From Legionella jordanis (GTDB lineage Bacteria > Pseudomonadota > Gammaproteobacteria > Legionellales > Legionellaceae): a stretch of DNA of 64,000 nucleotides. This document shows positions 58,595 to 64,000 of the stretch, piece after piece (position 1 is the stretch's first letter; the number at the start of each line of letters is the position of its first letter). The stretch spans positions 1-64,000 of the forward strand of contig NZ_LR134383.1 in the NCBI RefSeq assembly GCF_900637635.1, read 5' to 3'. The notes beneath the pieces are model-generated. The model did no database searches, had not been told where the DNA came from, and saw nothing but the letters and a program-made list of their open reading frames with translations. The translations under genes were made by a program, and so were the position numbers.

Positions 58595-59131
58595 ATGGCT
58601 GAAAAAAGTCATAAAAAATTAGTTATCACATTAGCGGTGATCACGATTGCCATGTTTGCTTTTGGCTTCGCGCTGGTGCCGATTTATAATAGTTTGTGCA
58701 AGGCGCTTGGTATCAATGGCAAAATTTACCAGACAACGAATGCCAGTACTCCTGATGCCAAAATTGTTCAAGACAGAGTCATTACTGTGGAATTTGTATC
58801 TACGCTTAACAGCTCCTTGCCTTGGGCTTTTTACCCAAAGACTCATAAGATTAAAGTTCATCCGGGTGAAATCGCCAAATTGGCGTTTTATGCCGAGAAC
58901 AAGGCTGATCATCGAATGACCGTACAAGCTATACCGAGTATAACGCCCGGAATAGCGGCAAAATACCTTAAGAAGACGGAATGTTTTTGTTTTACGCAAC
59001 AAACTTTAAACGGACATGAAGCGATGGACATGCCGCTGTTGTTTCACCTTGATCCAGATTTGCCAGAGAGTGTTAGAACCATTACTTTGTCTTACACACT
59101 CTTTGATGTAAGCGATAAAATAATTAATTAG
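58595..59131 (+). CDS. ctaG: Cytochrome c oxidase assembly protein CtaG/Cox11
   Basis: 178-residue copper chaperone that delivers Cu to CuB of subunit I. One N-terminal transmembrane helix (LVITLAVITIAMFAFGFALV), the conserved YNSLCKALGINGK after it, and the copper-binding CFCF in KTECFCFTQQTL near 130. Its periplasmic domain is an immunoglobulin-like fold. AAGAGAGG precedes the ATG. It lies between coxA and coxC, the standard position. Confidence 0.96.
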   Translation: MAEKSHKKLVITLAVITIAMFAFGFALVPIYNSLCKALGINGKIYQTTNASTPDAKIVQDRVITVEFVSTLNSSLPWAFYPKTHKIKVHPGEIAKLAFYAENKADHRMTVQAIPSITPGIAAKYLKKTECFCFTQQTLNGHEAMDMPLLFHLDPDLPESVRTITLSYTLFDVSDKIIN

Positions 59132-59166
59132 GCTTAGTAAGAGCAAGAAGAGGAGAATTATCAATA

Positions 59167-60036
59167 ATGGGAGCACATGGCACTTATTATGTACCCAAAC
59201 CCAGTCACTGGCCATTAGTGGGTTCGATTGGTTTGACTACGACTCTGGTTGGGGCTGCTTCCTGGCTGCACCATGATTGGTATGGTCCTTATCTATTTAC
59301 ATTAGGTGTGGCCATTCTTGCAATCATGATGTTTGGCTGGTTTGGCCAAGTCATTTATGAGAATCAAAAAGGTTTGTACGACTTGCAAGTCGACCGTTCT
59401 TTTCGCTGGGGAATGGTTTGGTTTATTTTTTCCGAAGTGTGTTTTTTTGGCGCTTTTTTTGGTGCTTTGTTTTTTACTCGACTGGTGTCGGTTCCGGAGC
59501 TAGGAGGCGAAATCCATCCTATCACGCATATTACTCTTTGGAATGATTTTAAAGCGCAGTGGCCATTATTGATTAATCCTAATAATGAAGTATTCGTTGG
59601 TGCTGCCGAAGGAATGAAGGCCTGGGGCCTTGCTGCGGTGAATACCTTAATTTTATTAACCTCCGGCGCAACCATCACCTGGGCGCATTGGGCGCTGAAG
59701 CTAAACAGGCGTAAGCAATTGATCATATCTATGATCTTGACCATTCTCTTGGGTATAACCTTCTTGGCATGCCAATCGTATGAGTACCATGAAGCATATA
59801 CAGACATGAATCTTACTCTCGATGCCGGTATTTATGGGACTACCTTTTTTATGTTAACGGGTTTTCACGGCTTGCATGTGACCATCGGTACTATCATGTT
59901 AATCGTCATACTAATCCGTTGCATCCGTGGTCATTTTACTCCTGAGCGGCATTTTGCCTTCGAAGCCGTGGCATGGTATTGGCACTTTGTGGATGTCGTC
60001 TGGTTATTTTTGTTTATTTTTGTGTATTGGCTCTAA
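59167..60036 (+). CDS. coxC: Cytochrome c oxidase subunit III
   Basis: 289-residue membrane subunit with seven predicted helices. Diagnostic segments: YYVPKPSHWPLVGSIGL at the start, MVWFIFSEVCFFGAFFGALF, and FHGLHVTIGTIMLI with the closing HFVDVVWLFLFIFVYWL. It stabilises subunit I and lines an O2 route. GAGGAG upstream of the ATG. Last gene of the cox operon, followed by a hairpin at 60049-60078. Confidence 0.97.
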   Translation: MGAHGTYYVPKPSHWPLVGSIGLTTTLVGAASWLHHDWYGPYLFTLGVAILAIMMFGWFGQVIYENQKGLYDLQVDRSFRWGMVWFIFSEVCFFGAFFGALFFTRLVSVPELGGEIHPITHITLWNDFKAQWPLLINPNNEVFVGAAEGMKAWGLAAVNTLILLTSGATITWAHWALKLNRRKQLIISMILTILLGITFLACQSYEYHEAYTDMNLTLDAGIYGTTFFMLTGFHGLHVTIGTIMLIVILIRCIRGHFTPERHFAFEAVAWYWHFVDVVWLFLFIFVYWL

Positions 60037-60048
60037 TCCACGTTCACT

Positions 60049-60078
60049 CAATATGGCGAGCGATGGTTCGCCATATTG
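60049..60078. terminator. Hairpin at the end of the cox operon
   Basis: CAATATGGCGA (60049-60059) pairs perfectly with TCGCCATATTG (60068-60078) around an 8-base loop, 12 bases after the coxC stop and directly before the end of the convergent small gene. Probably a bidirectional terminator; no T-run. Confidence 0.6.
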
Positions 60079-60080
60079 CA

Positions 60081-60353
60081 CTACAACTTCTGATTGACCA
60101 ACAATCCAGGTTGATATTTAATCGAGCGTATTTCCAAGGTATAAGTAAATTTCCTGTCCTGAAACTGCACGCTGCTGACGATTGCCTCTCCATAAAAGAA
60201 TTGCGCTTTAAATGTCACTAAACTATCTTTATCAAGATAGTCTTCACTGCTCACTTTCATTTTGCTGTCTGTTAATTCTAAAAGCAGACTGGATGCATAA
60301 TTTTCATTGCATTTTAGTGTTACCGCCACAGGTTGAAGTGGTTCAATTTGCAT
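60081..60353 (-). CDS. Small hypothetical protein
   Basis: 90-residue soluble, beta-rich protein (VAVTLKC, SLLLELTD, SLVTFKAQFFYGEAIVSSVQ, KFTYTLEIRSI). The strand pattern recalls a small barrel such as PilZ, but the RxxxR and D/NxSxxG motifs of PilZ are missing, so I leave it unnamed. The ATG at 60353 is set by GGAG six bases upstream; an in-frame ATG at 60359 is possible. Confidence 0.72.
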   Translation of the reverse strand: MQIEPLQPVAVTLKCNENYASSLLLELTDSKMKVSSEDYLDKDSLVTFKAQFFYGEAIVSSVQFQDRKFTYTLEIRSIKYQPGLLVNQKL

Positions 60354-60553
60354 GAGCATCTCCGCGATATACTTTTATATCGGCAGTATTGCACAATTCT
60401 TAAGCATTCCGGGATAAAAACAAGGAATTTTATAAACTACCGCTCCTGGGAAACTATCCTGGATACAGGATGCTGTCGCTCAATTTATGCAACGCTAATC
60501 ACCTAAAGGCAGCTGCATTCCAAATCAAGAGCTGGCAAGCTTAAAGCTTACAC

Positions 60554-61423
60554 CTATTGGCTAAGCAGCTCATTAATCAGTGCCTGCAATCTCTCGGAAT
60601 CCTCATAGTGAATGACCAAAGTTCCTTTGCCCGAGCTTGCCTGATTAATTTTTACTTTGGTTTTGAGTTGGTGGGATAATGCCTGTAATTGAACCTGCAC
60701 CTGTGGAGATAATTCTCTTTTCGTTTGTACAGGCTCAGGTTTGCCGGCTTTAACTCGAGCGACCAGTTTTTCTGTTTCTCTTACTGAAAGACTCTGTGCC
60801 ACAACCAATTTGGCAACTTGACTTTGCTGTTCTGGTTCTAAAATAAGTAGAGCCCTGGCATGTCCCATATCCAAATCACCATGTTCCAGTAAGCGGCGCA
60901 CCTCGGGATTTAACGAGAGTAAACGCAAATAATTGCTGACTGCAGCACGTGATTTAGAGAGAAGATCGGCAACTTGCTGATGCGTAAGGGCAAATTCGGT
61001 AGTCAAGCGATGCATTGCACGCGCTTGATCCATTGGATTTAAATCTTCGCGTTGCAAATTTTCAACAAGAGCCATTGCCATGGCGGTTTCATCATCCACC
61101 TGGCGTAGAACGACAGGCACCTCACTTAATCCTGCCAGTTGGGAAGCGCGCCACCGCCGTTCCCCCGCAATAATCTCATAGCGGCCATTGTCTATTTCGC
61201 GGACTATTAAAGGCTGCAATAAGCCTTGCTGCCTGATTGAAGAAGCCAATTCATTGAGAGTGGACTCTTCAATTTCCCCGCGGGGTTGATATTTTCCTGG
61301 CTGCAGAGAATGAACAGCTAGTTTCAAATGCTCGGAACTTGGCTTATCCATTAAAAGCCCCGTGTGGCTGCTGCCCAATAAAGCTGATAAATTACGTCCC
61401 AAACCTCTGCTTTTAACTGTCAT
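60554..61423 (-). CDS. parB: Chromosome partitioning protein ParB (CTPase, parS-binding)
   Basis: 289-residue ParB/Spo0J family protein. It loads at parS and slides as a CTP-gated clamp. Motifs: N-terminal SRGLGRNLSALLG (ParA-interacting, basic), the CTP-binding QPGKYQPRGE and EIIAGERRWRASQLAGL (GERRxRA box), ALVENLQREDLNPMDQARA, and the helix-turn-helix LTHQQVADLLSKSRAAVSNY. The C-terminal dimerisation domain follows. The ATG at 61423 with GAGG upstream is preferred over the longer frame. Two parS sites at 2.9 and 4.3 kb are its targets. Confidence 0.95.
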   Translation of the reverse strand: MTVKSRGLGRNLSALLGSSHTGLLMDKPSSEHLKLAVHSLQPGKYQPRGEIEESTLNELASSIRQQGLLQPLIVREIDNGRYEIIAGERRWRASQLAGLSEVPVVLRQVDDETAMAMALVENLQREDLNPMDQARAMHRLTTEFALTHQQVADLLSKSRAAVSNYLRLLSLNPEVRRLLEHGDLDMGHARALLILEPEQQSQVAKLVVAQSLSVRETEKLVARVKAGKPEPVQTKRELSPQVQVQLQALSHQLKTKVKINQASSGKGTLVIHYEDSERLQALINELLSQ

Positions 61424-61568
61424 AATAACCTCTATTAACGGGTCACTGCCCAATCAGTACGAATGGCTATAACGCCAAGCCTCTGAAAGGCGTGTTTCAA
61501 AATGCTATGAACATGACCATTCTGCACTTATTGTGCAATTTGAAATTCAAAAACCGACTGACCTGTTC

Positions 61569-62342
61569 TCAAACTGAAGCAACAGCCTGTTTGTTAATGA
61601 TTTCAGAAGCCAAAACCATGTAAGCTGCAGCTCCTGCGGAGCTTTTGTCATACTGCAGCGCTGGTACACCATGGCTGGGCGCCTCAGCCAGTCGAATATT
61701 GCGCGGTATGACGGTGCGATATACTTTATTACCAAAGTGTTCAAGAAGTTGTTTAGAAACTTCTGAGCATAGGCGGTTGCGCGCATCGTACATTGTTCGA
61801 AGCAAGCCTTCGATGTGCAAACGTGAATTAACACTTGCTCTCACTTGTTCAATGGTATTGATTAATGCGGCCAATCCTTCCAAAGCATAATATTCGCATT
61901 GCATGGGAATTAGAACCGAATCTGCGGCTACCAAGGCATTGATGGTGAGAGTATTTAAAGCGGGTGGACAATCAATCAAAATAAAATCATAGGCGCTTTG
62001 TACCGACTGCAATGCTTTAAACAGAAAGGTTTCGCGGTGATTCCGTTCCATCAAACTGACTTCTGCTACCGTCAAATCGCCATTCGCTGGAATTAAATCA
62101 TAGCCACATAAAGTGGATACCGAGGCATGCTCTGCCAGGCAATCACGAAGAAGGACATCATTAGCTGTTAGAACCAGGGCATTTTTATCGACGCCTGAGC
62201 CCATGGTGGCATTGCCTTGAGGATCCAGATCAACCAACAGCACTGGATGACGGTTGGCCGCTAAAGAAGCCGCCAAATTGATTGCGGTGGTTGTCTTACC
62301 CACGCCTCCTTTTTGATTAGCAATGGCTATGACTTTGGCCAT
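61569..62342 (-). CDS. parA: Chromosome partitioning ATPase ParA
   Basis: 257-residue Walker-type partition ATPase (Soj) that binds DNA non-specifically and pulls ParB-parS complexes. Deviant Walker A KGGVGKTTTAINLAA at 10-24, switch DLDPQGNATMGSG, Walker B-like DFILIDCPPALNTLT. The ATG at 62342 has GAGGAATAACC; the start is far more likely than the upstream in-frame one. Two bases separate it from rsmG; 145 bases separate it from parB, enough for a secondary promoter. Confidence 0.97.
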   Translation of the reverse strand: MAKVIAIANQKGGVGKTTTAINLAASLAANRHPVLLVDLDPQGNATMGSGVDKNALVLTANDVLLRDCLAEHASVSTLCGYDLIPANGDLTVAEVSLMERNHRETFLFKALQSVQSAYDFILIDCPPALNTLTINALVAADSVLIPMQCEYYALEGLAALINTIEQVRASVNSRLHIEGLLRTMYDARNRLCSEVSKQLLEHFGNKVYRTVIPRNIRLAEAPSHGVPALQYDKSSAGAAAYMVLASEIINKQAVASV

Positions 62343-62344
62343 GG

Positions 62345-62971
62345 TTATTCCTCGGTTGCATTTTTGATGATCACGCAGCAACGCTCGCCATCCAGTCCTG
62401 GTACTGAATAAGACTCGACTTGATAAGGCAGGTTGATGCTCGCTAATTCGGTTTCAGGGTAGCGGCCTTTCATGGCAAGCCAAATGCCTTCTCGATGAAC
62501 AAGGTGAGAAGTCCACTGTAGCATTTGCGCCAAATCACTAAAGGCCCGACTTGTTACTGTATCAAAAGCTGAGGGCGGGTGGTAGTTTTCAACGCGAGAT
62601 TGCACAATATGGACATTATTAAGATTTAAACTGCGCTTAACTTCTTGTAAAAAACGAATTTTTTTGCCATTGCTATCCAGCAGGGTTATCTGCCAATTCG
62701 AACTGTAAAGAGCCAGGGGAATTCCAGGCAAGCCAGCTCCGCTGCCTACATCAAGAATAGCAGGTCCCTTAACCCATGGAATGATAGCCAAACTATCAAG
62801 CAGATGACGCGTAACCATACTATCCAAATCGCGTACCGCTGTTAAATTATAACTGCGATTCCATTTATGCAATAAGGACAAATAATTTAGAAAAGGTGCC
62901 GGGTCCAGGTCAATCGCCAATTCCTTAAAGCCTTTTTCCAGTTGTCTACTGATTTCAGGAGGAAAGCTCAT
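62345..62971 (-). CDS. rsmG: 16S rRNA (guanine(527)-N7)-methyltransferase RsmG
   Basis: 208-residue SAM-dependent enzyme (GidB) that methylates G527 of 16S rRNA; loss gives low-level streptomycin resistance in other bacteria. Motifs: [23 protein letters not shown]-binding [16 protein letters not shown], and [13 protein letters not shown]. The start overlaps the mnmG stop by four bases; GGAGG precedes it. Confidence 0.96.
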   Translation of the reverse strand: MSFPPEISRQLEKGFKELAIDLDPAPFLNYLSLLHKWNRSYNLTAVRDLDSMVTRHLLDSLAIIPWVKGPAILDVGSGAGLPGIPLALYSSNWQITLLDSNGKKIRFLQEVKRSLNLNNVHIVQSRVENYHPPSAFDTVTSRAFSDLAQMLQWTSHLVHREGIWLAMKGRYPETELASINLPYQVESYSVPGLDGERCCVIIKNATEE

Positions 62972-64000
62972 GCGGATTCCCGATGTTTTTTCAGGTGAAC
63001 GAGTAATAAGGATAGGGCAGCCGGTGTAACGCCTGAAATCCGTCCAGCTTGGGCGAGAGTGGTGGGTCTAATGCGGCTTAATTTTTGCATCACTTCATTC
63101 GACAAACCAGAGACTTTGTTGTAATCCAAATCAGCGGGGAGTTGGGTATTCTCATGCTTGCGCAAACGTTCTATATCCAGCAATTGCCGTTCAATGTAAC
63201 CTGCATATTTACTTTGGATTTCCACTTGTTCTGCCACGTCATCAGGCAAGGCAGCTAAATTGAGTGCCTCAACGGCTTGTAAATCGCCATAACGGACTTC
63301 CGGGCGTTTGAGCAGCTCCGCTGCCTTGCAATCTTGTTGCAAAGGATTCTCGAGTACATGTTGTAATTGTTCATTGTGCGAGACGCGGACAATACTGTCT
63401 TTAAGTTGTGCACGAGCCTTTTCAATGGCTTCTCTTTTTTCACAAAAGACCTGCCAGCGTTTGTCGCCAACCAATCCTAGTTCACGGCCTTTTTCGGTTA
63501 GACGGAGATCAGCATTGTCTTCGCGCAACAGCAAACGATACTCTGCCCGTGAAGTGAACATGCGATAAGGCTCTTGTGTTCCACAGGTGATCAAATCATC
63601 AATTAACACGCCCACATAAGCCTCATCCCTGCGCGGCGACCACAATTCTTTGTCTTGTGTTTGCAAAGCGGCATTCATGCCGGCAATTAAGCCTTGAGCG
63701 GCTGCTTCCTCGTAACCTGTGGTACCGTTAATTTGGCCAGCAAAGAAAAGATTACTCAAGGCTTTGGTTTGTAGGTAAGGAGTTAGCCCGCGAGGATCAA
63801 AGTAATCGTATTCTATGGCATATCCTGGACGCGTGATGTGTGCCTGCTCAAAGCCTTTTATCGTGCGTACGAATTGCACTTGAACCTCAAAGGGTAGGCT
63901 AGTTGAAATGCCGTTTGGATAAATCTCATGTGTGGTCAAGCCTTCCGGCTCCACAAAAATTTGATGGGATGATTTATCCGCGAAGCGAACGATTTTATCT
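62968..64000 (-). CDS. mnmG: tRNA uridine-5-carboxymethylaminomethyl enzyme MnmG, partial
   Basis: C-terminal 343 residues of MnmG (GidA), the FAD-dependent partner of MnmE that installs cmnm5U34 in tRNAs. The gene runs off the window edge; reading continues to base 64000 ([20 protein letters not shown]), so the N-terminal FAD-binding part is missing from view. Motifs: [50 protein letters not shown] and the helical C-terminal AGYIERQ...ISGVTPAAL. Family length is about 620, so some 280 residues lie outside. First gene of mnmG-rsmG-parA-parB. Confidence 0.97.
   Translation of the reverse strand, partial: DKIVRFADKSSHQIFVEPEGLTTHEIYPNGISTSLPFEVQVQFVRTIKGFEQAHITRPGYAIEYDYFDPRGLTPYLQTKALSNLFFAGQINGTTGYEEAAAQGLIAGMNAALQTQDKELWSPRRDEAYVGVLIDDLITCGTQEPYRMFTSRAEYRLLLREDNADLRLTEKGRELGLVGDKRWQVFCEKREAIEKARAQLKDSIVRVSHNEQLQHVLENPLQQDCKAAELLKRPEVRYGDLQAVEALNLAALPDDVAEQVEIQSKYAGYIERQLLDIERLRKHENTQLPADLDYNKVSGLSNEVMQKLSRIRPTTLAQAGRISGVTPAALSLLLVHLKKHRESA

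Overview
The window is a stretch of chromosome from a gammaproteobacterium of the genus Legionella or a very close relative. It begins exactly at the GTG start of dnaA. DnaA, GyrB and Hfq read like Legionella proteins, and the block hfq, hflX, a PlcC/CegC1-type zinc phospholipase and pirin has the gene content I remember from the origin-proximal region of L. pneumophila. The DNA is AT-rich. I found no insertion sequence, integrase, CRISPR array, tRNA or rRNA.

Layout: 1-6.8 kb is the replication block dnaA-dnaN-recF-gyrB, with two perfect parS palindromes, one inside recF and one just upstream of gyrB. 6.8-9.0 kb is a long poorly coding stretch that holds a cupin gene broken by three frameshifts. 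9-12 kb has Legionella-type hypothetical genes, one of them frameshifted, and a putative effector in the ravA position. 12-21 kb carries hfq, hflX, an ATP-grasp enzyme, a small P-loop kinase, a soluble hybrid histidine kinase, a TlpA-like thioredoxin, the PlcC-like phospholipase and pirin. 21-35 kb holds a TauE/SafE permease, darP-rlmKL, an Mpo1-like membrane protein, a GH3 hexosaminidase, a YejF-type dual ABC ATPase, hypotheticals, a glyoxalase-like protein, an Nramp-related transporter and a Nudix hydrolase. 35-43 kb has a YhhQ-type transporter, a holin-like protein, PhaC, a GNAT-like gene interrupted by an in-frame stop, a CoA-binding protein, a DUF4424 protein, MltB and an MsrB-MsrA fusion. 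43.5-46.8 kb is a single 1065-residue coiled-coil gene that looks like an effector.

From 46.8 kb the minus strand carries ubiE-ubiJ-ubiB-tatA-tatB as one tightly packed cluster, with tatA too short for a simple ORF scan. After it come a DUF1841 protein, a membrane hypothetical, the divergent argO/argP-like pair, and a terminal-oxidase operon (tetrahaem cytochrome c, coxB with a fused cytochrome c, coxA, ctaG, coxC). The window closes with the minus-strand cluster mnmG-rsmG-parA-parB; mnmG runs off the right edge.

Functionally, ParA/ParB encoded at 60.5-62.3 kb should act on the parS sites at 2.9 and 4.3 kb. The ubi cluster makes the quinone that feeds respiration, and the cox operon is the oxygen-reducing end of that chain. 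Several genes without bacterial housekeeping homologues (9.0-9.95, 11-12, 18.5-20.1, 26.9-27.6, 31.3-32.7 and 43.6-46.8 kb) are the best places to look for Dot/Icm substrates. I see no clearly new multi-gene system. The strongest items for follow-up are the parS inside recF, the tetrahaem cytochrome with an apparent Met-to-His ligand change, the coiled-coil and IQ-like effector candidates, and three genes broken by single-base changes.
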